This document shows positions 16,772 to 26,286 of a stretch of DNA of 64,000 bases, in pieces. The notes below the pieces were generated by a model that saw nothing but the letters and a program-made list of their open reading frames with translations, made no database searches and was not told the DNA's origin. The position numbers and the translations under genes are program-made. Numbering within the stretch: position 1 is the first letter of the stretch; each line of letters starts with the position of its first letter. Origin of the DNA: Sphingobacterium bambusae (lineage in GTDB: Bacteria > Bacteroidota > Bacteroidia > Sphingobacteriales > Sphingobacteriaceae); assembly GCF_033955345.1 (NCBI RefSeq), contig NZ_CP138332.1:496001-560000 (forward strand), read 5' to 3'.

Positions 16772-17758
16772 TTACTTATGTTTTTCTACAATTTTCGTCA
16801 CGATCGCCCGCGTTTCATCGGGGTAATCGACACTTACTTTATTTTTACTATTTAACCAAGCCTCAATGGCATATTCATACTTTCGTTTTAAACTATTGAT
16901 CACCGGCACCCCCATCTGTTCCAAGGCAGCAGCATTCAGATGCTGCTCATATTGGTTCTTCATGGGCACCACCAGCAGCTTCTTATTCAGGTAGAGCGCT
17001 TCCGCCGGCGTCTCAAAGCCCGCTCCACACAAAACGCCCGACGCATTGGCCATGCTCTTAATGAAGCTGTCGCTCTGAATGGGGTTGATGGTCACGTTCT
17101 TCAACGTAAACTGCTTCTTGTTGTGCTTCGAATACACGTCCCATTGCACATCCGGAAATTTCGACAGATGCTTCAACAGATGCGCATCGTCATAGGAAGG
17201 CAGATACACCGTGTAATGGCCCAAATCTTTAGGTTCCAGCTCGCGGATAGATTGCCGGATGACCGGTGTGAAAACATTCTTGCTATAAGCCTTAAAATGA
17301 AAACCATAGGAGGTGCTTGTTGGCGCATAGTTTTTCATGATAAACTTGCCCAGCATATCCTTTTCATCGGGCTTTGGACTGGCCGCATCCAAGGCACCAA
17401 TTTGGTGGCTCAGGCCGACGCAGGGCACATCCCGCGTTTGGCAGGCCCAAGCCGAGATAGGCTCGAAGTCGTTGATCACCAAATCATACTGCTCCACCGG
17501 AAGCTGGTTGATCTCCTGCACAAACTTGCGCACCGTGGAGCTCATAAAAGTGCGCCACAAGTCCACGCCACCCGACTTACCGAAAATAAAGCTTAAGCCA
17601 TGCAAACGATACTTCACCTCAAAAGGCAATTGAATATCGGCCTGTATACCACTCACCAGCACATCGACCTCGCCCAAATCCCGTAGTATGGGAATAATGT
17701 CCAAGGCCCGGCACAAATGCCCGTTTCCTGTACCCTGAACCGCGTAGAGTATTTTCAT
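16772..17758 (-). CDS. Glycosyltransferase, MJ1255/UDP-GlcNAc transferase-like (GT-B)
   Basis: 328 aa from ATG 17758, chosen because MKILYAVQGTGNGHLCRAL is the canonical start of this family; the longer frame adds 38 uncharacteristic residues. The N-terminal GTGNGH loop and the C-terminal GAGFETPAEAL and VPMKNQYEQHLNA segments match the nucleotide-sugar pocket of MurG-like GT-B enzymes. Acceptor unknown. First gene of a unit with the FKBP and aldo/keto reductase genes. Confidence 0.82.
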   Translation of the reverse strand: MKILYAVQGTGNGHLCRALDIIPILRDLGEVDVLVSGIQADIQLPFEVKYRLHGLSFIFGKSGGVDLWRTFMSSTVRKFVQEINQLPVEQYDLVINDFEPISAWACQTRDVPCVGLSHQIGALDAASPKPDEKDMLGKFIMKNYAPTSTSYGFHFKAYSKNVFTPVIRQSIRELEPKDLGHYTVYLPSYDDAHLLKHLSKFPDVQWDVYSKHNKKQFTLKNVTINPIQSDSFIKSMANASGVLCGAGFETPAEALYLNKKLLVVPMKNQYEQHLNAAALEQMGVPVINSLKRKYEYAIEAWLNSKNKVSVDYPDETRAIVTKIVEKHK

Positions 17759-17874
17759 AACTGCTCTTTTTTCTCTGCCCCAAAGTACAAATTTTATGCC
17801 TAAAACCGATGTAACAAAAGGCGCTATTTTAGTAGATTTTTGCGTAGATTTATGGGAACTAATGTAAACCAATT

Positions 17875-18813
17875 ATGTCTAGAAGATTATGCCTGCTCAG
17901 CGCTCCTTTGGCCCTATTGCTCTCCTCTTGGGGATTCTTTGCCCACAAGCTCATCAACCAACATGCCGTGCATACGCTCCCTGCCGAGCTTTCCGTTTTT
18001 TACAAGAAGCACATACAGCTCATTACCGAGAAAGCCGTCGATCCGGATAAAAGATGCTATATAGACACGCTGGAATCACCGCGTCATTTTATCGATATAG
18101 ACGATTACGATCAAGGGCAGATAGACTCCATCCCCATACATTGGTCGCAAGCCAAAGAAAAATACCAAGAGCGGCAGCTGCGCGCCCATGGCATCATCCC
18201 CTGGCAGATACAGCTCACCTACCAAAAGCTTGTTAAAGCATTCCGCGACAAGGAACTGCAGGATATTATCCGCCATTCGGCAGATCTAGGTCACTACCTC
18301 GCCGATGCCCATGTGCCCCTACATACCACAAGCAACTACAACGGTCAATATACCGGACAGATCGGCATCCATGCCTTTTGGGAGAGCCGCATTCCAGAAA
18401 TGTTTGCCAAGCGCTACAACCTTTTGGTGGGCAAAGCCACCTATATCAAAAGCCCGCTGGACACCGCTTGGCTCATCGTGAAAGAAAGCCACGAACGGGT
18501 AGCGGATGTACTCGCTATCGAGCGGCAGCTGGCACGCGAATTTCCCAAAGATCGGCAGCGCGGCTATATAAAGCGCAACAATATCTTAGTAGGCACCTAC
18601 TCCGATGCGTACACGGAAAAATACCACGAGCGGATGCAAGGTATGGTAGAGCAACGGATGCGCGCATCCATACGCCGCATCGGTTCGTTTTGGTTTTCAG
18701 CATGGGTAGATGCCGGGCAGCCTACACTCGATATCAAACGAAAAATGAACGCTTCCAAAGATACGCTGGGAACCTCGAACGGGAAGATTTTAGGTCGTGA
18801 TGAATGGCATTGA
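17875..18813 (+). CDS. Zinc-dependent phospholipase C / S1-P1 nuclease-like protein
   Basis: 312 aa with a signal peptide ending around WGFFAHK. The mature N-terminal Trp-Gly and spaced His/Asp residues are zinc ligands in this fold: WGFFAHKLIN, SPRHFIDIDDYD, IIRHSADLGHYLADAHVPLHTTSNYNGQ and GIHAFWESRIPE. The H-x(3)-D...H-x(3)-D-x-H-x-P-LH pattern is that of the PF00882/S1-P1 superfamily. It likely hydrolyses phosphodiesters in the periplasm; whether lipid or nucleic acid is undecided. Divergent from the glycosyltransferase gene. Confidence 0.85.
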   Translation: MSRRLCLLSAPLALLLSSWGFFAHKLINQHAVHTLPAELSVFYKKHIQLITEKAVDPDKRCYIDTLESPRHFIDIDDYDQGQIDSIPIHWSQAKEKYQERQLRAHGIIPWQIQLTYQKLVKAFRDKELQDIIRHSADLGHYLADAHVPLHTTSNYNGQYTGQIGIHAFWESRIPEMFAKRYNLLVGKATYIKSPLDTAWLIVKESHERVADVLAIERQLAREFPKDRQRGYIKRNNILVGTYSDAYTEKYHERMQGMVEQRMRASIRRIGSFWFSAWVDAGQPTLDIKRKMNASKDTLGTSNGKILGRDEWH

Positions 18814-18850
18814 CCGCATGAGGCGCTGAGCGAAAGTAAAGAATAAAAAA

Positions 18851-18870
18851 GCGGACGATTATACGTCCGC
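18851..18870. terminator. Terminator hairpin
   Basis: GCGGACG-ATTATA-CGTCCGC preceded by an A run and followed by TTT. Serves the phospholipase-like gene and possibly the convergent ABC gene. Confidence 0.75.
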
Positions 18871-18925
18871 TTTAAGTCTGCGTGTTAATGACACTATTTA
18901 ACCTTCTCCATCCGGCCTACATCGT

Positions 18926-21900
18926 TTAAAGTGTTTTCCGGTTATCGTCGGAATTGGTATCGATCAACTTATTATACGGGTCGACGCCCACCTCTTTGGG
19001 CAGCTCCGAAACGATCAACGAAACCTTGTTGTTGATCTTCGTCACTTTGTGCCTTGCCAGATAGATCTCGTTATCGACCTCCGCCTTGCCTTCTTTTTTA
19101 GGCTCGCCAAACACCGCGATATCGACATAATCCTGCAGCGGTAACGACTGGAATTCCTTCTTGCCCACCTGCTCTTTCAGCGCCTGTCCTTTCACATCCT
19201 CATAAGAACGTTTGCCCTTATCGTCTGTGCGGTATTTCTGCACCTTAAAGGTAATATCCACTTGGTATTTCCCCTCCGACAACTTCTTGTACGTCGCCGC
19301 CTCCACATCGTTATCATAAACGGTGATCGTCTCATACATATCTTTAATCAGGTACTGCAAAGAGTCTGGCGTATGTTGTTTGAGCAAATCTACAAACTCC
19401 AAAGAAGTCGTGTAAGGCGCTTCTTGGAAGGCAACACGCGAAACATAGTCCTTCAAGAAGTTATTGAATTTATCTTCGCCCATAAAATCACTCATGGCAT
19501 ACATCACCACAGCTCCTTTATTGTAGTGTATATACTGCTGGTTCTCGGTTAGCGTCAACGGATTTTCCTTAAACGGCTCGTTACCGCGACCGGTAAGGTA
19601 GCTATCCAGTGATTCCTTCAAGAATTTACGCATCTGAAAATGACCGTAGGTTTTCTCCAACACCTTCAAAGAGCTGTATTCCGCCATAGACTCCGATAGC
19701 ATCGTCGAGCCTTTGACATTGGCACCAATCACCTGGTGAGCCCACCATTGATGAGCCAGCTCATGGGAGATCACGCTGTAGGGATAGTCCACCGCGTTAG
19801 GGTTTTCATCGTCCACATGGGCGATAAACCCGATACCTTCCGAAAACGGAACCGTATTGGCAAAGGCCTGTGCAAAGGTGCCATGTGTCACCGGAAATTC
19901 GATGATGCGCATCTGGTTAAACTGATACGGGCTGAACGAACCAGCATAGTAATCCAACGACTTCTTCATGGAAGCCATCATCCGATCCAAGTTGTACTCG
20001 TGTCCCGGATGGTAGTAAATCTCTAGATTAATATTCTTCCAACGCTCTTTTTTCACTTCGTAGCGCGCACTGATAAACGCGTAGAAGTTGAGCATCTTTT
20101 GATCCATTTTGTAATGGAAATAACGGCGATCGCCCTCCTTCCATTCCTTTTGGAGAATACCGGGCGCAATAGCGATCTGGTCGGCATCCGTGCTCACCAC
20201 CGTCTCAAAGCGTATCCAGTCGGAATCGTTGGCAATGTACGTATTCTGCCGCGCCTGCATGTCCGTAGGCTCAGCCATCCGATCGCGGTTAGGCAGTCCA
20301 TATTTCTTGCGCACATCATTGTCCACAAGCTCTACCGCATCTTGGTAGCCAATGCTCGGAAAGGAACTATTGCTAAAAAAGGTACCGTTCTCCAAAATAG
20401 CAGAGCGATCAAATAAGAAATTATTCGGCTTATTCTTGACACGCGAAAATAGCTGCACGCTATCGCCGGGAGCCAACGGACGATCCAATTTGTAGATATC
20501 AAATTCGGCCACGCTATCCTTCAAAACCAGCTTCGCACCGGCCACATGCATAGAGTCCACCAAGTCATTGTAATTGATAAAAATCGAATCAATAGCCACC
20601 GACGTTTTATTCTTCAATACATAGTTCACCTTGGCCACAAAATCCCGTTTTGAGGGGTAGATATCCATCTGCACATAAGCCTGCACAATCCGTGGCTGCG
20701 CCTTGCCTTGATACTTTTTATATTTCTTCTCATAGTCCACCTGCTCCTGTTCCTGCTGCTTGGCCGACACATAGCGATCCACGATATTTTTCTCCCGGTA
20801 GATGGCAAATCCCAAGCATACGAATAGTACCAGCGCTGCCAGCATAGGGACATAGATAACCGCCGTTCCTCGGCTTTTTGCCGTTGCCCAACGATCCTTC
20901 ACACTCGAGATAATACCACGGCGCCAAAACAACTGCGTGATACCAGTTAGGAACAACGCAAATAAAAGCCAATACACCTTGTACCAAATATAGTGACGTA
21001 CATCGCCATAGCCATCCATATCGGAATAGCTGTAGCGCGGCCCTTGGTTGAATTTAAAAATAGACTGCTCAAGCCCCACTTTAGACAACATCGGCATCAC
21101 CATAACAATCACCAAGCATACAAAAAAGCCGATATAATAGTTCTTGAAAAAGGCATGTATGAACAGTGCAAACAAGATCAACAGCACATAGTTAAGCATA
21201 TCCAGCACGAACAGCTCGTAGAGGTAATGCCCTACCTCTACCTGAAAATAACCCTGCGACAATTGATATCCGATACCGGTCAACATACTGATAAACAGCA
21301 CGAGGCAGGTAATCTTGATCATGGCGAGAAACTTCGAAAAGAATAAAGCCCAATTGGGAATCGCTGTTGCATCAACCAGCAGATTCATCCGCGCCAAGCT
21401 GGAGCGCTGCACCAACAGTCCCGAGAAAAGGTAAATAATCAAGGTGAGGAAGAAACTGTAAATACTCCCCGTGTTGCGCAGCATCATCCAGGTTACGGGA
21501 TAGGTTTCCGTTCCATAGAGCTGCCCCGCCGAGGAGGTCATCACGGCTACCATCAACACCGCAAAGATCATCATGATAATGAAAACCCAGTTTTTGATGA
21601 TATACTTAAAATCGTGTTGCGATAGGTTCCAAGCCGTTTTCAGGTAGGCGAAAAACGAATAGTTCAATTTCACCGCCGGCAGGTTGACCAACATGATACT
21701 ACCAAAATTGTTTTTGGTGACACGCTTCGGCGCTTTAGCTTTGCCCAGTTGCACACCCGCATAGGAGAAGCTAAACGTGCAGTAGACCAAAGCCAATACC
21801 AGCAGCCCAAGTCCGCCCCATATCAACCTGTTGTACAGGATGGCACCGCGGAAAGGAATATTGTTTACATTCTGCTCGTCAATGGTCCAGTACTTCGTTT

Positions 21901-22567
21901 CGTAGCGCATGGCGTCAAAACCAAAGGGATCGATCAGCGAAGCCAGAAACTCATTATCCATATTGCTGCGCAGCTGCCCCAAAAAAGCATCCAGCACAAA
22001 CAGAAAGATGATAAATATAAAGCCGATGTAGATATTCCGCGTGTAGGTAACCAAGGCAAAGACAATGGCACCAAACAAGATCAAGTTGGGAATAACGAAA
22101 TAAAAATAGGCCTGTAAAAACGACCAAGGGTGGTTAGGCCCTAGCAAATCGGGATTTACATTGGGAAGCAACTGCGCCGCTAAAAAGCCCAGCGTCGTCA
22201 TGCAGACAATAAGCACCGTGATACAGAGGGAGCTGAGAAACTTAGCCGACAGGTACGATGTTTTATCCAAGGAATAGGAATAGAGTACATGATGCACACC
22301 ATAACGGAAATCACGGTAGATCGAGGCACCTACAATCGTTGGAAGAACAAAATATACAAAGATCGACAGCGCATTCAACATGCCGCTCACGCTCATCGGC
22401 GAGTTGGCATACACCGGACTGGAGGTCGTTGCCGTAGCCTGATCGAGCACGCCCAAGCTGCTTCCCATCGTGAATAGCGCAAACACAAAAAAGAGGACGC
22501 CATAAATGTAGAACGCCGGATTCTTAAACCAACGTTTTAGCTCAAAGGTGAAAATAGCACTAAACAT
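18926..22567 (-). CDS. ABC-2 permease fused to an M1-family aminopeptidase domain
   Basis: 1213 aa. The first about 570 residues hold two sets of membrane helices of an ABC-2 permease; a third part (about 575-595) anchors the rest. From about 600 there is a soluble M1 peptidase: an N-terminal beta saddle and then the gluzincin motif HELAHQWWAH at about residue 932 with the third ligand Glu in LSESMAEYSS. The catalytic Tyr region is later (YNKGAVVMYAMSDFMG). The peptidase probably faces the periplasm. It overlaps the ATPase gene by 8 bp, so both form one exporter. Substrate unknown; a peptide cleaved on export is a plausible inference. Confidence 0.9.
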   Translation of the reverse strand: MFSAIFTFELKRWFKNPAFYIYGVLFFVFALFTMGSSLGVLDQATATTSSPVYANSPMSVSGMLNALSIFVYFVLPTIVGASIYRDFRYGVHHVLYSYSLDKTSYLSAKFLSSLCITVLIVCMTTLGFLAAQLLPNVNPDLLGPNHPWSFLQAYFYFVIPNLILFGAIVFALVTYTRNIYIGFIFIIFLFVLDAFLGQLRSNMDNEFLASLIDPFGFDAMRYETKYWTIDEQNVNNIPFRGAILYNRLIWGGLGLLVLALVYCTFSFSYAGVQLGKAKAPKRVTKNNFGSIMLVNLPAVKLNYSFFAYLKTAWNLSQHDFKYIIKNWVFIIMMIFAVLMVAVMTSSAGQLYGTETYPVTWMMLRNTGSIYSFFLTLIIYLFSGLLVQRSSLARMNLLVDATAIPNWALFFSKFLAMIKITCLVLFISMLTGIGYQLSQGYFQVEVGHYLYELFVLDMLNYVLLILFALFIHAFFKNYYIGFFVCLVIVMVMPMLSKVGLEQSIFKFNQGPRYSYSDMDGYGDVRHYIWYKVYWLLFALFLTGITQLFWRRGIISSVKDRWATAKSRGTAVIYVPMLAALVLFVCLGFAIYREKNIVDRYVSAKQQEQEQVDYEKKYKKYQGKAQPRIVQAYVQMDIYPSKRDFVAKVNYVLKNKTSVAIDSIFINYNDLVDSMHVAGAKLVLKDSVAEFDIYKLDRPLAPGDSVQLFSRVKNKPNNFLFDRSAILENGTFFSNSSFPSIGYQDAVELVDNDVRKKYGLPNRDRMAEPTDMQARQNTYIANDSDWIRFETVVSTDADQIAIAPGILQKEWKEGDRRYFHYKMDQKMLNFYAFISARYEVKKERWKNINLEIYYHPGHEYNLDRMMASMKKSLDYYAGSFSPYQFNQMRIIEFPVTHGTFAQAFANTVPFSEGIGFIAHVDDENPNAVDYPYSVISHELAHQWWAHQVIGANVKGSTMLSESMAEYSSLKVLEKTYGHFQMRKFLKESLDSYLTGRGNEPFKENPLTLTENQQYIHYNKGAVVMYAMSDFMGEDKFNNFLKDYVSRVAFQEAPYTTSLEFVDLLKQHTPDSLQYLIKDMYETITVYDNDVEAATYKKLSEGKYQVDITFKVQKYRTDDKGKRSYEDVKGQALKEQVGKKEFQSLPLQDYVDIAVFGEPKKEGKAEVDNEIYLARHKVTKINNKVSLIVSELPKEVGVDPYNKLIDTNSDDNRKTL

Positions 22568-23444
22568 GTAGAGCTTCCTGTTTGAGGTTTACGAAATAAA
22601 CATCTTCCAGCACCGGTTTGGCCTCGCGTACGGAATCATCGGGCTTCACATCGTGGTACAGGCGTATGTTCAAGGAGTTATCTGGGTTATAATTCGAAGA
22701 AATAACATTGTAGCGTTTGCTCTCCGCCTCAAAGTCCACCCGATCGATCGTCTTGGTCCATATTTTACCGGCCAACATATCCTGTCCCTGCTGCGCCGTA
22801 CCGCGATACAACAATCGACCACCATTAAGGATGGCCAGCTCGTGGCACAGCTCGCGTACATCATCCACAATATGCGTCGAGAAGATAACCGTATTGTCCG
22901 TACCGATCTCGCGCAACACATTCAGAAAACGCTGCCGCTCTGCAGGATCCAGCCCCGCGGTGGGCTCATCCACAATGATCAGCTGCGGGCGGTTTAGCAG
23001 CAGCTGCGCAATACCGAAACGCTGTTTCATACCTCCCGAGTAACCGCTCACACTTTTATCACGCACATCATACAGGTTGGTGATCTCCAACACCTCTTGA
23101 ATCATTTTCTTCCGATCACTTTTCCCCGTGATGCCTTTTAGCTGTGCAAAATAGTTCAACAGCTCTTCGGCCGATATATTGGGATACACGCCAAACTCCT
23201 GCGGCAGATAGCCCAGCACTTTGCGCAAACTCATTTTATCTTTCAGCACATCGATATCGCGAAAACGGATGGCACCGGCATCCGGCTGTTGCAAGGTCGC
23301 AATCGTCCGCATCAGCGACGACTTCCCGGCTCCATTCGGGCCCAATAGACCAAACATGCCCTTCCCTATCTCAAGGTTGATATTATCGAGCGCCTTCACG
23401 CCATTCTTATACGTTTTCGTTAATTCGGTTATCTGTAAACTCAT
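22560..23444 (-). CDS. ABC transporter ATP-binding protein
   Basis: 294 aa. Walker A GPNGAGKS at residues 35-42, Q-loop YLPQEFGVYPNISAEE, signature YSGGMKQRFGIAQ, Walker B LIIVDEPTAGLDP, H-loop STHIVDD. The C-terminal extension beyond 220 is as in CcmA/NatA-type exporter ATPases. It energises the fused permease-peptidase encoded immediately downstream, whose ATG lies inside this gene's end. ATG 23444 is well placed. Confidence 0.95.
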   Translation of the reverse strand: MSLQITELTKTYKNGVKALDNINLEIGKGMFGLLGPNGAGKSSLMRTIATLQQPDAGAIRFRDIDVLKDKMSLRKVLGYLPQEFGVYPNISAEELLNYFAQLKGITGKSDRKKMIQEVLEITNLYDVRDKSVSGYSGGMKQRFGIAQLLLNRPQLIIVDEPTAGLDPAERQRFLNVLREIGTDNTVIFSTHIVDDVRELCHELAILNGGRLLYRGTAQQGQDMLAGKIWTKTIDRVDFEAESKRYNVISSNYNPDNSLNIRLYHDVKPDDSVREAKPVLEDVYFVNLKQEALHV

Positions 23445-23622
23445 CGGCTATAGTTTTATTATTTTCTACATTAGTAGCCCCATCGGCGATTTTGTTACAG
23501 GGTTTTCCATATTTTTTCACCGACGTTCTTCGGGCTTTCGCCTAATTTTTACCTCCACTTACCTAAAATAGCTATCAGAAATACCTTACAGCAAGTTACT
23601 TTGCAAAAAACAAGCAATAACG

Positions 23623-24165
23623 ATGGGATGGTTTTCAAAATTTAATAAAAAGGAATTACCGGCAGCGCCGGTAGAGCCCATAGCACTGACGCCCGAGAGT
23701 ACATCGGTACCTAAAGTGGAACACAGCCAACTGAACGGCGCCTCGGTGCACGATAATCAAGGTATATTTTTGATCTATGCCTACCTGCAGCAAGATTTCG
23801 AGGGTCGCGGCTTTAACGATGCCTTGATCAGCCCCGACGAAGGCTACAAAAACGATAACCTCCGCCTGATAAAATATGACTTGGAAATCCTGATCCATCA
23901 AGTAAAGACCTACCATGAGTCCTTGATGAAAGACATTGAATTTCATATACATTCCCGCGGACGCGCCGGACTGGTAGATCTGGTAGACGAGCTCAAGATC
24001 AAGCAGACCGACCTGCAGGCGCATATTGCCAAGGTTGCCGCCTTTGAAAATTCATTGGAAACGGATGCCGGACTATGCGAACGTGCCGTACTGGCTTACA
24101 AACGTGGTTTTATGAAAGGGATGGCCTCCATCACGCAAGCCTATCTATTAAACAAAAAATTCTAG
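23623..24165 (+). CDS. Hypothetical protein upstream of DUF4407 gene
   Basis: 180 aa. Begins MGWFSKFNKKELP and has a Pro-rich linker to about residue 40, then a mostly helical domain with possible coiled coil (DLVDELKIKQTDLQAHIAKVAAFENSLE). No signal or membrane segment. Three bases separate it from the DUF4407 gene, so it is probably a cytosolic partner of that membrane protein. Family not recognised. Confidence 0.7.
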   Translation: MGWFSKFNKKELPAAPVEPIALTPESTSVPKVEHSQLNGASVHDNQGIFLIYAYLQQDFEGRGFNDALISPDEGYKNDNLRLIKYDLEILIHQVKTYHESLMKDIEFHIHSRGRAGLVDLVDELKIKQTDLQAHIAKVAAFENSLETDAGLCERAVLAYKRGFMKGMASITQAYLLNKKF

Positions 24166-24168
24166 CAC

Positions 24169-25131
24169 ATGAAAGACTGGTGGTTAAAATTCGGCTGCTT
24201 CCTAACGGGATTTAATTACAATCTCGTTAAAAATTCCAGTGAGCAGTCCTCAAAAAACGTCAAAAAATACACCTCGGCCATGCTGCTAATCACTTTGGTC
24301 TGGTTTTTCATCGGCTATAGCTTCGCCACGCGCTATCTACACTTCGGCATGATAGGCGGACTCGCTGGTGCCCTGTTGATGTGTTTTGTCATTATACAGA
24401 TCGAGCGCATCATTATCCTATCGACCAAGGTAAGTGCTTGGTCCAGTGGTTTCCGTATCCTGCTGGCCGTGGTGATGTCTATCCTAGGTGCTTTTATTAT
24501 GGATCAAATAACCTTTAAGGACGACATCGAACTCCGCAAGGCACAGGTGATGGATCAACGGGTAAAACTGGCCGTGAAGCAATCCGAGGACGATCTGCAA
24601 AAACAGATAGCCGGCCTCGACAGCATGATCGCATCGGCTACAAAGAAGTACGACGCCGTAAGTCTGGACCTCAAAAAGAACCCAGTCATTGTGACCACCT
24701 ACACCAATAAAAGTGTAACGAAGGACAACACCGGGAAGGAACTCAACAGCACGCAGTCTACCAATCGTTCGGTGATGGAGAACCCCAAGAAAATAGAAAT
24801 GGAGCAGCTCCACAAGCAGATCGAAACGCTACAGACCAAGAAATTTGAGCTAGCAGCCTCCATTACCACCATTAAAGAACGTAAGGAAAAAGAACTGAAG
24901 GCCGCCACCGGATTTCTCGACGAACTTACCCTCTTGCACGACGTGGTAACGTCCTCAAAAATTGGTATATTCGTTTATCTGCTGTTTATGTTGTTCTTCT
25001 TGGCCATCGAACTGTTCGTATTGGTAATGAAGCTAACGGATCGCGAGTCAGACTACGATAAGCTGCTGCAGCACCAAACAACTATCCGGATGCAGATGTT
25101 GGAAAAGCTACAGCTTCCGGAAACAAGGTAA
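24169..25131 (+). CDS. DUF4407 membrane protein with long coiled coil
   Basis: 320 aa. MKDWWLKFGCFLTGFNYNLV start, two N-terminal membrane segments (about 40-90), a third around 100-115 followed by DQITFKDDIELRKAQV, a long charged coiled-coil (about 120-255), and a C-terminal membrane segment (FVYLLFMLFFLAIELFVLVMKL). This is the DUF4407 layout, in which the coiled coil projects from the membrane. Function unknown. Probably co-transcribed with the genes at 23623 and 25176. Confidence 0.85.
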   Translation: MKDWWLKFGCFLTGFNYNLVKNSSEQSSKNVKKYTSAMLLITLVWFFIGYSFATRYLHFGMIGGLAGALLMCFVIIQIERIIILSTKVSAWSSGFRILLAVVMSILGAFIMDQITFKDDIELRKAQVMDQRVKLAVKQSEDDLQKQIAGLDSMIASATKKYDAVSLDLKKNPVIVTTYTNKSVTKDNTGKELNSTQSTNRSVMENPKKIEMEQLHKQIETLQTKKFELAASITTIKERKEKELKAATGFLDELTLLHDVVTSSKIGIFVYLLFMLFFLAIELFVLVMKLTDRESDYDKLLQHQTTIRMQMLEKLQLPETR

Positions 25132-25175
25132 CCATCTAATTGTTATATTATTAAACGTATTAAAATAGAATCACT

Positions 25176-25469
25176 ATGTCAATTAAAGAAACATTTTTCG
25201 TCAATGGCGAGAACCTCCTAAAAAAGATCAAAGAAATTATTGCCGAAGGGAATGTGACCAAGATCAGCATATCCGACAAATCAGGCAAAGAGTTAATGAG
25301 CTTCCCGGTTACCATCGGCGTGGTAGGCGTGGTATTTGCGCCCATCTTCGCGGCCATCGGTGCCTTGGCAGCTTTACTAACCGAGTGCAAGATCACCGTA
25401 GAAAAGCAAAAGGATGATACTCCTCCACCTGCCGACAAGCAAGAAGGAACCATCATCGAAGTAAAATAA
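25176..25469 (+). CDS. DUF4342 domain protein
   Basis: 97 aa. N-terminal region ENLLKKIKEIIAEGNVTKISISDKSGKEL, then a hydrophobic segment (PVTIGVVGVVFAPIFAAIGALAALL) and a short charged tail. The E-GNV-x-(K/R)-I-x-I-x-(D/N)-x-x-GK pattern with a glycine-rich hydrophobic stretch is the DUF4342 signature. Membrane-associated; function unknown. Last gene of its cluster, followed by a terminator. Confidence 0.82.
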   Translation: MSIKETFFVNGENLLKKIKEIIAEGNVTKISISDKSGKELMSFPVTIGVVGVVFAPIFAAIGALAALLTECKITVEKQKDDTPPPADKQEGTIIEVK

Positions 25470-25482
25470 CCCCTAAAGAAAC

Positions 25483-25517
25483 AAGGCCGGAGGAGCTGGA
25501 CAAGCTCCTCCGGCCTT
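25483..25517 (+). terminator. Strong GC-rich terminator
   Basis: Stem AAGGCCGGAGGAGCT / AGCTCCTCCGGCCTT with a short loop, 14 bp after the DUF4342 stop. Confidence 0.8.
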
Positions 25518-25590
25518 CTATTGCGCCAACCCATTTAAAACCTTCCTGCCCCTATCGTTGTTCCCTTTGAAAATAAGAAAGGAAAAAATC

Positions 25591-26142
25591 ATGGCAGAAA
25601 AAAAAATAGGCATACTTGTCGGATCGTTACGAAAAGAATCATTCAGTAAAAAAACAGCACATTTCCTCATAAAAAATGCACCTGCTGGCTATCAACTCGA
25701 GCTTATCGAGATCGGTCAACTGCCGATCTACAACCAAGATTTTGATGAGGAAGGCAGCCCTGCGGAATACAAACCCTTCCGCGATAAAATTAAAACCTTG
25801 GATGCCGTCATCTTCATCACCCCAGAGTACAATAGATCGGTACCCGGCGTGCTGAAAAATGCGCTTGATGTCGCTTCGCGCCCTTACGGCGAAAGCAGCT
25901 GGGATGGCAAGCCCGCGCTGGTCGTCTCGACTTCCATCAGCAATATCAGCGGCTTTGGCGCAAACCATCATCTTCGCCAATCGCTGGTGTTTCTCAACAT
26001 GCCCACGCTACAACAGCCTGAGGTTTACATCGCCAATATCCAAAACCTATTTGACGACAACGGTAAGCTGACGAATGCCGAATCTGCCAAATTCTTAAAC
26101 GATGTACTCGCCGCATTCCTTGCCTTTGCCGATAAATTTTAA
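25591..26142 (+). CDS. NADPH-dependent FMN reductase (flavodoxin-like)
   Basis: 183 aa from ATG 25591, which follows AGGAAAAAA. IGILVGSLRKESFSKK binds the FMN phosphate; ITPEYNRSVPGVLKNALD is the P-E-Y-N-x-S-x-P-G-x-LKNA-D motif of the family; SISNISGFGANHHLRQSL follows. Cytoplasmic quinone/azo/chromate-type reductase; physiological substrate unknown. Confidence 0.92.
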   Translation: MAEKKIGILVGSLRKESFSKKTAHFLIKNAPAGYQLELIEIGQLPIYNQDFDEEGSPAEYKPFRDKIKTLDAVIFITPEYNRSVPGVLKNALDVASRPYGESSWDGKPALVVSTSISNISGFGANHHLRQSLVFLNMPTLQQPEVYIANIQNLFDDNGKLTNAESAKFLNDVLAAFLAFADKF

Positions 26143-26286
26143 GCGGCAACTTTTCTAAGGGCGGTGGCCTTAAATTATAGTGGCGAGGCCTGCAAAAGTC
26201 AAGCAGTGCCTCGCCTTTTCCATCCGCCTATTCAAAACTATTTATCGTTTCTCACGTTATCATTACAAACAATAAAACCTTATTGT

